Shown one piece after another: positions 58,501 through 64,000 of a stretch of DNA of 64,000 bases. Under the pieces are notes generated by a model. The model was not told where the DNA came from and ran no database searches. It saw nothing but the letters and a program-made list of their open reading frames with translations. The stretch comes from Asterochloris sp. CNOR1. Its lineage: Eukaryota > Chlorophyta > Trebouxiophyceae > Trebouxiales > Trebouxiaceae. The position numbers were made by a program, and so were the translations under genes. Position 1 is the first letter of the stretch; every line of letters begins with the position of its first letter. The DNA lies in assembly GCA_963969365.1 (NCBI GenBank), contig OZ017759.1, positions 310,001-374,000 of the forward strand, in the 5' to 3' direction.

Positions 58501-59575
58501 GTTGCCAGCAGCAGCCCAGGAGGAGTTATGCACCTGGTGAGGGCTTGTGAAACCTGCATAGCCGTCCACTTTGCAGGGTGCTGAGCTCATCGATGCCCCA
58601 CTGCCCAGTGTGTTATCAGGGGTCGAAGCTGTGCCTCCCCCTGAGAGTGCAAGGAGCTCCCCCAGCCCTTGAGGGTGCTGGGGAGACCATGCCCTGCTAG
58701 GCTCATGTGGGCAGCCTGAGATTGTCGATGGCAGCCTGACTGACCGCTCTGACTGCCCTGCAGGCCCTGGCGTCATCACTGCGCTCAATCAGACAGACTG
58801 CACCACCTACGTTGTGCAAGGGTACCTGCCAGAGAGCCTGGACAACTCCACAACAGTCAGCCTCAGCATAAGCTCAGGCGTTGACTCCTGCGGCGCAGCC
58901 ATTCCAGCTGGGCAGCAGACAGTTGTGGCGGACAACAGGTGAGGGACCTCTGATGTGCCAGCCCATACAGCCTCCTGCCTTGTGGCCCAGCCTGTATGAT
59001 TCTGTGCACTCCAGTCATTCTGTGAAGCGCCCTGCTAAAGCTGCCCTGCAGTCTGGCGGCTGAGCTGCCAGATCAGCTGCTGAAGTCAGGCCTTAGCCAT
59101 TGAAATTGGATGTCCGGCCTGAAGGCCTGTGTGAGCCCAATTGCACCATGAGCATTCCTGCTGACACTGCTGTGCTGTCTGCTGCAGGCCACGGGGCATG
59201 ATCTATGGCAGCGGCAGCTTTGCCTTCACCAATGGGTCTGCCATCTCCACCAACCCCTCAGTGGCTGTGTTCACGGTGGCCTTCTCGGAGGCGGTGTCTG
59301 GGATCAGCACCTCATCCTTCGTGGTCAACGGCCCGCCCAGCGCCACCCTGGCTGTGGCGCCTCTGAGCGGTCAGGCCTACAGGCTGCGGGTGAACACGCC
59401 TTCAGGCTACTGCGGGGCAGTGACTGTGACTCTGATTGAGCCCTTCACAGACTCTGCTGGGCAGGGCAGCTGCGACCAGCCGTCCATCACGTATCTCAAG
59501 AGCTGCGGCACAGACAGCGGCATGGCGGAGATCACTGCCACACAGTACATCCCTCCAGTTGCCTCATGCAGCTGA
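19554..59575 (+). CDS. Giant secreted mucin-like modular glycoprotein, 64 exons, about 10,231 residues
   Basis: ATG 19554 opens a signal peptide (residues 1 to about 37, core LAWLLMLVLQI, likely cut after ALQA). TGA 59573-59575 closes the frame. Between them are long A/P/T/S/V stretches (TTTAAPV-type heptads, expected to be densely O-glycosylated). They alternate with cysteine modules: D at 19794, 41168, 50387 and 55531; C at 21092, 36683 and 48592; ShK-like at 23108, 25004, 29134 and 32719; B at eight sites from 27203 to 53039; and an Ig-like C-terminal end. No transmembrane segment or GPI-type tail is seen, so the product is probably soluble or cross-linked extracellular matrix (inference). 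Predicted mass is near 1 MDa before glycosylation. Every exon is open and phases match at all 63 junctions, so I treat it as a live single gene. Splitting into two or more genes is the main alternative. Confidence 0.88.
19794..20021 (+). other. Module D, N-terminal divergent copy
   Basis: Cysteine-rich segment directly after the signal peptide region: PCSQPEWICTATDG, then DQCQQLSPDLDVYRCGTCSL, then GSCMQSC and PQCGAPAPAQ. Spacing (C..C, QCQ.L, CG, C...C, C) parallels the copies at 41168, 50387 and 55531, so it is probably a diverged relative. No catalytic residues are evident. Confidence 0.5.
21092..22077 (+). other. Module C, copy 1 (spans exons 3-6)
   Basis: Reads CALANISVALCGPSAET, then VPAPRVLLQTINDSSILACG, then SASCCCDSDVQVNFYITASS with AEAQGLTSAF, ending at TCLQQ. 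A 46-bp exon (LVNCAAIISAPG) and the AECPPG start of exon 6 complete it. Unlike copies 2 and 3, its body is split by an extra intron (21186-21419) that is open and divisible by three. Confidence 0.75.
23108..23227 (+). other. ShK-like module 1
   Basis: Forty residues from CTDVPPPGSALSC to YCQTSCGRC with six cysteines in the C.D..P...C....K.C......YC..SCGRC pattern of ShKT-type domains. These are common in secreted algal, plant and nematode proteins and do not imply toxicity. It sits near the end of exon 7 and is followed by PGVAPAPGALAPVPA. Confidence 0.8.
23878..23955 (+). repeat. 21-bp coding repeat APVPTTA, 3-4 units (exon 8)
   Basis: Three perfect units of gcgccagtacccaccacagca and one variant (APASTTA). 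Absent at the same place in the paralogous exons 11, 17 and 23, so a local expansion. Confidence 0.85.
25004..25123 (+). other. ShK-like module 2
   Basis: Nearly identical to module 1 (QCSATYVSS instead of QCNATYVSS). It lies in exon 10 and is the first element of the duplicated block ShK - F - G - B - B2/F - G. Confidence 0.8.
26666..27196 (+). repeat. 63-bp coding minisatellite, 8 units (exon 13)
   Basis: Unit encodes TTTAAPATTTAAPVTSTAAP plus V, made of three 21-bp heptad subunits. Eight units are nearly identical. The paralogous exons have about three units (34312-34489) and two units (39409-39545) at the same place, just before module B, so copy number has changed since duplication. Confidence 0.9.
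27203..27833 (+). other. Module B, copy 1 (exons 13-14)
   Basis: Six-cysteine module: TTPYRC, AVVCGF, GTSCPY, GTCTAAQVHFFIQATS, PLGPVCLGY, then after a 166-bp phase-1 intron MMPPTFLTC. A central VxFxxxAxSxxxAxxxxxxL segment resembles module C. It is followed by AAPAPAPAA. I know no named family for it. Confidence 0.85.
29134..29253 (+). other. ShK-like module 3
   Basis: Forty residues in exon 16. It differs from module 1 at two sites (SCFQL for SCSQL, TYISS for TYVSS). All six cysteines are kept. Confidence 0.8.
31199..31888 (+). other. Module B, copy 2 (subtype PYSC; exons 20-21)
   Basis: TTPYSCFDGPLVKATAVICG, then VGPGCSAG, SSCPAMAVTFYVEAQSTQDA and LGPVCLSYP, then intron, then IIQPRTFLSCLAPAPAP. 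Same six-cysteine plan and same intron site as copy 1, with a different sequence subtype shared with the copies at 42444, 44598, 46644 and 53039. Confidence 0.85.
32719..32838 (+). other. ShK-like module 4
   Basis: In exon 22. Identical in protein to module 3 over the 40 residues as far as I can read, so a recent copy. It opens the second long duplicated block. Confidence 0.8.
34523..35146 (+). other. Module B, copy 3 (subtype PYRC; exons 25-26)
   Basis: Almost identical to copy 1 at the DNA level, including much of the intervening intron. It differs mainly at TADLAVVVNTT versus TANLGVVVNTT. It is part of the second duplicated block. Confidence 0.85.
36683..37283 (+). other. Module C, copy 2 (exons 28-30)
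   Basis: SCALANVSVALCGSTAATTA, LQSCIAEAAGIAPARVLLQS, LPCGSTATATSCCCTSAVAV, NFYMSAASDAEATALNRAF and GCLQ, then a phase-0 intron, a 46-bp exon (AINPTCAAVTSAPG), and GPQQCPYALAPVPAP in exon 30. Confidence 0.8.
39575..40165 (+). other. Module B, copy 4 (subtype PYRC; exons 34-35)
   Basis: Close to copies 1 and 3 (GSCTAAQVQFFIQATS, GLSTPLGPVC), but its intron (40008-40133) is no longer recognisably similar, so an older duplicate. The sixth cysteine is in VVMPPTFLTC. Confidence 0.85.
41168..41392 (+). other. Module D, copy 2 (exon 36)
   Basis: LVCSGNTAPAESYVCGTNGV, VYTASEYSALQASLGACTAL, STKCGSFVLANDAYQAVVSN, TCAAQCQ and ACPESAPAPAPA. VCGTNGVVY faintly recalls the Kazal core, but the other cysteines do not fit, so no family is assigned. 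Confidence 0.7.
41785..41905 (+). repeat. 21-bp coding repeat TTTAAPA (exon 37)
   Basis: Five to six tandem heptad units with alternating gctgcgcct and gctgctcct spellings, typical of slippage or unequal exchange in the A/P/T tract. Confidence 0.8.
42444..43082 (+). other. Module B, copy 5 (subtype PYSC; exons 38-39)
   Basis: Very similar to copy 2 (SSCPAMAVTFYVEAQSTQDA). Exon 39 supplies VILQPRTFLSC and then a long 370-residue A/P/T tract. Confidence 0.85.
44598..45220 (+). other. Module B, copy 6 (subtype PYSC; exons 40-41)
   Basis: VEATAIVCGYSASTLSPTAV, SSCQAAAVTFYVEAQTTQDA and LGPVCLSYP, then VMLQPRTFLSC after the intron. With copies 7 and 8 it forms a closely related trio. Confidence 0.85.
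45299..45460 (+). repeat. 18-bp coding repeat VPSTTS, 9 units (exon 41)
   Basis: Nine tandem units of gtgccaagcaccaccTCA or AGT directly after module B copy 6. This is the only place with a six-residue rather than seven-residue period. Confidence 0.9.
46644..47301 (+). other. Module B, copy 7 (subtype PYSC; exons 42-43)
   Basis: Near-identical to copy 6 (TLSRTAVEDAV; YPQDVAAALQIS). The sixth cysteine is in VILQPRTFLSC of exon 43. Confidence 0.85.
48592..49226 (+). other. Module C, copy 3 (exons 45-47)
   Basis: Strongly similar to copy 2 (APARVLLQSVADADALPCGS; CCCTSAVAVNFYLSADNYDE). Same exon plan: phase-0 intron after GCLQ, a 46-bp exon (TINPTCAAVTSAPG), then AGQCPYALAPAPAP. Confidence 0.8.
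50387..50611 (+). other. Module D, copy 3 (exon 48)
   Basis: About 90% identical in protein to the copy at 41168. Both are preceded by the same TPAPQQSIAQAP lead-in, so exon 36 and exon 48 are duplicates. Confidence 0.75.
53039..53672 (+). other. Module B, copy 8 (subtype PYSC; exons 57-58)
   Basis: The last copy, about 5.7 kb after copy 7, has VNTSIRSIVGPGC and FYVEAESTQDANTVAQVL. The following exon carries VILQPRTFLSC and the 48-bp minisatellite. Confidence 0.85.
53925..54375 (+). repeat. 48-bp coding minisatellite AAPGSTLSAAPGISTT (exon 58)
   Basis: Roughly nine units or part-units of 48 bp, with APGSTLSA, APGISTTA and APGTSTTA variants. It introduces Gly into an otherwise Gly-poor tract. 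Confidence 0.85.
55531..55766 (+). other. Module D, C-terminal divergent copy (exon 60)
   Basis: FTCADGSTPSEVICQYNGTQ, FCFDGTDANNLTAFISAGQC, ALCGGREVV, GQCSPVCGPRSAVCGAPAPA. Its cysteine spacing resembles the other D copies but it carries extra cysteines. It precedes the 72-bp minisatellite. Confidence 0.6.
56035..57120 (+). repeat. 72-bp coding minisatellite with 444-bp higher-order period (exon 60)
   Basis: About 12 full units of 24 residues (GAPATSTPGATTAAGTPV plus TSTTPA), with 45-bp short units interspersed. The same short-long-short order (LAG unit, AAT unit, GVxVTS unit, then standard units) begins near 56121 and again near 56565, so a ~444-bp block was itself duplicated. It lies in one 2160-bp exon. 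Confidence 0.9.
58225..59575 (+). other. C-terminal Ig-like region (exons 62-64)
   Basis: The composition changes from A/P/T repeats to globular sequence. Exon 62 has TYIYNDTCAPAG, VYFTAVVQFATAVPAGAFSA and ANITVAAAAPF. Exon 63 has CTTYVVQGYLPE and VSLSISSGVDSCG. Exon 64 has FAFTNGSAISTNPSVAVFTV, AFSEAVSGISTSSFVVNG and YRLRVNTPSGYCGAVTVTLI. The VxFTVxFSEAVxGxxxxxFxVNG pattern is that of bacterial-type Ig-like domains found in large surface proteins. It may anchor or cap the fibre (inference). Confidence 0.7.
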
Positions 59576-59720
59576 GCGCTCTCATGAGCTGACCACCTTG
59601 AAACCTTGCCCACCAATCAGCCCCCCTCCAGAAGCAGTAAGCCCAAACACCTCATTCCTTGACCACATGTGTGTGCCTCTCACTTGCTCAAGTATGTGAA
59701 CACATATTCTTTTTGTCTGG

Positions 59721-59725
59721 TGTAA
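59721..59725 (+). terminator. TGTAA polyadenylation signal
   Basis: TGTAA, the usual chlorophyte poly(A) signal, lies 146 nt past the giant gene's TGA, in a T-rich stretch. It is the first one found after the stop, which supports 59575 as the true 3' end. Confidence 0.6.
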
Positions 59726-60132
59726 CACCTGAGTACCATCAATTCAGGCTTTTTGGAAGAGGTGTCATGCTTGATGGTGCCAGGTGTTCAACAGGGGCTT
59801 CTCTTGATGAGTCTAAATATTAGGAGGCATGCTTGCCGGCTTGCCATGATTCGGCAAGTCACTGTGGCGGGCATCAGTAGCCTTGTGCCCATATTGAGAG
59901 CCCCTGTGTCTGTGAACCCAGCTGAGGTCCCAACCATGGTGCTGGCTGGGGAATGCTGTCAGCCCATCTGCGGGAACAGTCCCCAACTTGCATGACCATG
60001 CTGCAAACAGGCAGGATGCTGTTCTTCAAGCTGGCAAGGACTTGAGGACCACATATGCAATGCTGGGGCGCACATGGTGGGCAACAGGTCAGCGCTCTGA
60101 CATAGTTTACGACTCTTAAACGAAACCAGCTG

Positions 60133-60156
60133 GTTGACTGGCTGCAGCCAGTCAAC
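60133..60156. repeat. Perfect 24-bp palindrome with outer stem
   Basis: GTTGACTGGCTG is followed at once by its reverse complement. ACCAGC at 60125-60130 and GCTGGT at 60164-60169 extend the pairing after a short gap. It sits about 107 bp before the next gene's ATG. It may be a cruciform, a dimeric transcription-factor site or an element remnant. Confidence 0.85.
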
Positions 60157-60262
60157 TAAACTTGCTGGTCAACAAGAGTTACCTCAACAACAAGTGCATC
60201 GTTTGTGTCGATCGCTCCCCAGCGGAGCGGATCTGGATGGATCTGCATGGATCTGGACTGCA

Positions 60263-63200
60263 ATGAACCAAGGGAATCGAGCAACTGACCGCAAGCTCGC
60301 CATGGAAAAAGGTGGGTCAATGTGGCTTGCCCGCAGCCCCACGGGCACCTGGAAGCCCACCTGTCCCCTGCCTAGCACCAAGCTAAATCCACGCAGGTGG
60401 GTCAAAGGTGTGTTCACATCTGTATGATTTGAAGATGCTTGCCAGGCGGCATGAGAGGCCCCTAATGCCTTCTCTGCATGTCCAGCTCTGCAAAATGCAG
60501 CAGCCGGTGCATCTCGCTTCCTCCATCACCTGGGCCTGTGGTGTGTTGTGCTGACTGCATGCAGTACAGCACACCTCACTCCCTGCCTTGCTGCGTGCTG
60601 CAGTGAATATGCGTATCCACCAGCGATGGAGTGACTCCCTTGCATTGCCACAGAGGACATGCGCCCACCACCAGCATCCTGGCCAGTTCTGCAAACCCTG
60701 GCGACATTAGGCTTTGGGCTAACTCGCTGTCCTGCTGGCTGCTGCAGCAAAGATGCATGGGCTGCTGGCCACCTGCGGAGATTACTGCCTGCCCACGCAC
60801 TTCGCAGCTGTCTTCAATGAGTTCCTGGGTAACTCTACCCTGGCAATGGTCCCCATCCACTACGTTGGAATGGAGGGTGCGGGCTGCAGCACCTGCAACA
60901 TTGCCAAGCTGGGGGCTCCAACAGGTGTGTGGCTGGCACTGGACTTTGTGTCTCAGCTGCACGGTCAGCATGTGGGTTGCAATACCTTTGCCCTGGAGAA
61001 GCTTGCAATCCCTGCTATTGGGGTGCCAGTCCCAACACCAGGAGTTGCAGAGAGGACACCACTAGGTGAGATGGATGCCAGCACCCACAGAGGGCACAGC
61101 TTGATCGAGAGTGGTGCGCGCCTGAAGTGGTGCAGGTCAGATATAGAAGAGGCCGGCTGTGTGTCAAGCAGTGTCTATGCAAGCGCACAAGAGAAGAGGT
61201 GCAGGGTTGACCAAAAGTTGCAAGCACAGCCGTCGCCTGCAGAGCCCTGAAGAGGACCTGCGGCCACAGCCTGCATGGCCTCCTGTGCTATGGAACTTTG
61301 AACCACCCAGCAGTGCCCAAGGCGGCTGCTTGATGAGCATCTAGAGGTGCTGCTGCGCTGGGAAATGCTCTGCTGTGGGCCTGAGGTATCCTGCAGGGGC
61401 TAAACCAGCACTCTAGAAGCCTCCTGTAGTGCTGCTGTGCTGCAAGACCTGCTCTGCAAGGCCCAGACGTACCTGAGCTGTCTAGCCCCTGAGCTGGCTT
61501 CCCTGACCTAGCACAACTTGATACCTCGCTGGTGCTTTGAGCTGGCTCAACCTGGCTGGACCCTAGCTGTGCATCACATCTCCACGCTGGCCACCCCCCC
61601 ACTGCTGCATGCAAGAGCAGCTGCCCTGTCAGGTGCAGCACATGCACATTCAACGCTCACTTGTGCCCTGCAGACACCTTGCGCGCAGACTGGCCCCAGG
61701 CTCCAGCTGGTCAGGGGTGCAGCCCTCATGCATGATCCCTTGCCTGGCATGGGGTGCAGTGGACCCTCATCTGTGCACCACAGAGTCTGAAGTACTCAGC
61801 TGGCTCATGCGCCCACTGAGGGTCTGTTTGCAGCACTCGTGTATGTAACCCTCACCTGTGCCCTGCAGACTATGCAGACGTCTGTGCGCTGATGCACCAG
61901 CTCAGGGTCCCTGCTGTGGATGAGCTGCTGGAGAAAGTGTGGCCGAACCACCAAGAAGAGGGCACCGTCCTGAGCGGGAAGCCGCTCACAGACATCCTGC
62001 GTCACCTCAAGAAGCACATCACCATGTCAGGAAGGCAGCGGTACTACGCGGTGCAGGCCCGGGCAAGGGGCAAACGGCCGCTGCAGAGTTGTGGCGGTGA
62101 GCTGTCCTGCCAGTCTGCAGATGTTGCTGTCCTCCGCAAAGTTGCAGAGCAGTCTGCCAGCCTGATGTGCGTCCTGCAGCATTTTATGTGCCACTGGTTT
62201 GCTTGCTGTTACTCCGCAACATTGCTGTGCGCGGCAGAGCATGCACAAGTCTGGGCGCTCTTTAGGCCCCTGGGCTGTTGAGTGACCTGAGACAAAGGAA
62301 CACCTCACAGTGCAATGTTCCTTGCAGAGGAGGAGAAGGACCTCGAGGTCCGCAGCATTGACAGTGCTGGCCAGTGGCACAAGGCTACGGAAGGTGGGTG
62401 TGTGCACTTGTCTTGCCAGGCTTACCTGGCATCATGTTTTGCAGGGACAGCGGGGCTATGGCGCTGTCTTGCCAGACAGCAGTAGCTCTGTGTGCTTTCT
62501 CTGCACTCAATCATTGCGCCAGCCACACTGGCTGTCGCTGAATGCGCCGCCTGTGTAGAGTCGCAAGTCTACTCAAGCCACTTGTCCTCATGGATGCGCC
62601 CGCGGATGCTGCAGTCGTCATATCACCCCACGTCAATGCCTTTGGCGTTCTTGAGGAAGACACCACCGGCGACAAGGTGGAGGGACTGGTGGCTGCCCAT
62701 ACCAGGCGCAAGGAGGTGGCCCGTGCTGCAGCAGGGGGTGCTGGGAGGGAGTTGACTGCCAACCAGGGTGCAGGTCAGCTGCTTGCAGGCCTGGTGCCCT
62801 ACCATAGACTGCTCAGAGTTGCACGATGTAATGCTGAGCGAGCATCAGCTCACCTGCACCCTGACAAGCCTGCTGGGCGCCCTGCTGGCCATGTGCACTG
62901 GCGAGTGCCACTGTTGCTGCCATGGCTGACAAAGCGTTGACACAATGGCAACCCGCCAGGCTGAAAGCACCGCAAGCAGGCTACCAAACAGTCTGCTGCG
63001 AGAGTGTGCAGGTGGGCCAGTGTGACAGGTTCAGTTCTGGTGACTCCATGCCAGGTGACAGGGTTGCGAGCTACCACACTGCAAGGAGGCTAGAAGGTGA
63101 GCTGATGGGCTTGCTGTCACACCCACAAAAGCCTCAACAAGACAAGCCTCTGCAAGCAGGTGTCTCAAAGCTGCCAAAAGCCTGCTGGTGAGCAGATTCG

Positions 63201-64000
63201 ATTCTCATGCGACAGACTGCCACTGTACGCCGTAGCAGATGCCAGTGCCCTGGGCAAGCGGGCCAACCAGCAAGTCACAAGGTGTCCAGCGGCAGCGATT
63301 GTTGTGCTTCATTGGTGGGCAGCAGTGATAGAGCTACCTCTCTCTTCACCCTGGTATGAAAGCGCGGTTGATGGAGGACCTGCGTCTGATGTCATGCACC
63401 AGTCCCTGCGGTACAGCTTGGCTTACATAGTGCTGCCAAGCCAAGTCTCTCCTATGCTGGGTTCCTTTCACTAAACGGCTTCCAAGGAGCTGCAGCCAAC
63501 CGCACGCCCTAATCCCTTCTGTGCTGGGGACCTCTGAATTAGCTTGCTTCGAATGAGCTGAAGCCAACCGCCAGCCCCAAGCCCTCCTGTGCTGGGGTGT
63601 TTGCACTAGGGAGTTGCAGCCAAGTGCCAAGCTCAATTGTAACGCTGGGGTCCTTTCACTTAGTTCCTTACTGGGAGCTACGCTAAACGCGACCCTCCTA
63701 TTCTCCTATTCTGGGGTCCTTTCACTGCAGTGCTTCAGGGAGTGGCAGCCACACAGGTTGCGCTGTGGAACGTGCATGTCAACGGCTTGGCGGGCGTTTA
63801 CATATGTGCCTGACCCCTTGGAGCTTTGGCCTGTGCAGGTGCTGGGCGCGAGCAGACGCGCAAGCCCAAGCCAGCAGCTCAGCCTGCTGCTGACCCCGCA
63901 GCCAAGTCCCAGGCAGCTACCAGGGTTGCTAAGGGCAAGAAGGTCAACAAGCAGCCCACAGCTGCTCCCAGCAGCGAGGCAGGCAGCAAGACCGTCAACA
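60263..64000 (+). CDS. Gene with basic C-terminal region, not recognised (partial at right edge)
   Basis: Exons 60263-60311 (MNQGNRATDRKLAMEK), 60748-61065 (MHGLLATCGDYCLPTHFAAV, FNEFLGNSTLAMVPIHYVGM, GCSTCNIAKL), 61869-62096 (YADVCALMHQLRVPAVDELL, LSGKPLTDILRHLKKHITMS, GRQRYYAVQARARGKR), 62328-62393 (EEEKDLEVRSIDSAGQWHKA), 62561-62773 (LLKPLVLMDAPADAAVVISP, VEGLVAAHTRRKEVARAAAG) and 63839 to beyond 64000 (REQTRKPKPAAQPAADPAAK, GKKVNKQPTAAPSSEAG) join with every intron in phase 1. The middle is helical and basic and the tail is Lys/Ala/Pro-rich, suggesting a nucleic-acid or chromatin role (inference). Exon 2 may hold a further in-frame intron from 60925. No family was recognised. Confidence 0.55.
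63453..63757. repeat. Diverged ~52-68 bp minisatellite in an intron
   Basis: Five units, each beginning tgctggggtcctttcact and continuing gagctgcagccaaccgc or variants. It is inside the last complete intron of the right-hand gene (62774-63838) and ends about 80 bp before its acceptor. Confidence 0.75.

Larger units (their letters stand above)
19554..59575 (+). other. Exon map of the giant gene (exons 1-64)
   Basis: Exons by splice motif and frame: 19554-20427, 20549-20794, 20961-21185, 21420-21640, 21808-21853, 22046-22516, 22659-23372, 23473-24225, 24389-24544, 24633-25268, 25385-26095, 26257-26394, 26502-27635, 27802-28323, 28462-28734, 28829-29398, 29505-30209, 30369-30506, 30595-30981, 31120-31638, 31857-32234, 32408-32983, 33087-33791, 33925-34062, 34158-34955, 35115-35636, 35766-36143, 36387-36991, 37093-37138, 37252-37581, 37703-37915, 38039-38860, 39029-39145, 39252-40007, 40134-40841, 40989-41441, 41645-42151, 42295-42885, 43051-44214, 44419-45033, 45189-45794, 45979-47079, 47270-47857, 47994-48191, 48305-48906, 49008-49053, 49196-50047, 50181-50648, 50774-50866, 50969-51094, 51228-51848, 51996-52079, 52194-52298, 52388-52477, 52584-52679, 52786-52881, 52986-53474, 53641-54864, 55097-55267, 55493-57652, 57871-58014, 58225-58536, 58764-58938, 59188-59575. 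Introns after exons 4, 28 and 45 are phase 0, after 63 phase 2, all others phase 1. Introns after exons 27, 36, 49 and 59 use GC donors. Introns 3 (234 bp) and 59 (225 bp) are open and divisible by three, so could be retained. Confidence 0.8.
59576..60262. other. 3' flank of the giant gene and intergenic region
   Basis: AT-richer than the gene. It holds a TGTAA polyadenylation motif and a 24-bp palindrome (separate entries). No coding signal was found. Confidence 0.5.

Noticed and set aside
19554-59575. Pherophorin, extensin or collagen identity for the giant protein
   Set aside because: There are no SPPPP or PPSPPX rods, no Gly-X-Y triplets, and the cysteine modules do not read as pherophorin domains.
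1-64000. Transposons, LTR elements, endogenous virus copies, tRNA or rRNA genes
   Set aside because: No reverse transcriptase, integrase, transposase, capsid or terminal-repeat signature was seen, and no cloverleaf-like or rRNA sequence was noticed by eye.

Overview
The window looks like nuclear DNA of a green alga, most likely a trebouxiophyte or close relative (inference). The reasons are very high intron density, GT-AG introns with CTGCAG-type acceptors, a GC-rich CAG/GCC-biased composition, a TGTAA motif downstream of the largest gene, and typical eukaryotic housekeeping genes. I saw no tRNA, rRNA, CRISPR array, or viral or retroelement copy.

Layout, left to right. (1) 1-3066, minus: a DCAF12-like WD40 gene, cut by the left edge, with a long foldback and a ~40-bp minisatellite in its introns. 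(2) About 4500-6900, plus: an unrecognised coiled-coil gene. (3) 8788-9634, plus: a complete five-exon GFA/CENP-V-type zinc protein. (4) 9666-11367, minus: an ALKBH6-like dioxygenase, tail-to-tail with the GFA gene, 31 bp apart. (5) 11466-16718, minus: RanBPM (SPRY-LisH-CTLH-CRA), the scaffold subunit of the CTLH/GID ubiquitin ligase. (6) About 16829-19426, plus: an unrecognised gene sharing a short divergent promoter with RanBPM. (7) 19554-59575, plus: one enormous gene. (8) 60263 to the right edge, plus: an unrecognised gene with a basic, lysine-rich tail.

The centrepiece is gene 7. Donor, acceptor and frame can be followed through 64 exons without a stop codon. By my arithmetic they give 30,696 coding bases, about 10,231 residues. 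The product has a signal peptide and long Ala/Pro/Thr/Ser/Val mucin-like stretches. These are interrupted by repeated cysteine modules: four ShK-like modules, eight copies of a six-cysteine module always split by an intron at one site (called B here), three copies of a related cysteine module (C), and four of another (D). Two short motifs recur about a dozen times each: an acidic peptide, and a dNaNRtRPP peptide that carries an N-glycosylation sequon. Three Ig-like exons close the protein. Of 63 introns, 59 are phase 1, so almost every exon can be duplicated or skipped without shifting frame. Introns are duplicated along with exons, so the gene grew by tandem segmental duplication. Minisatellites inside exons (18, 21, 48, 63 and 72 bp units) show continuing change in length. 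I infer a secreted extracellular-matrix or cell-surface glycoprotein.

The flanking genes have separate housekeeping roles (ubiquitin ligase substrate receptor and scaffold, thiol/zinc enzyme, AlkB-type oxygenase), and I see no pathway link to the giant gene. Exon limits are my reading of splice motifs and frame, not transcript data.
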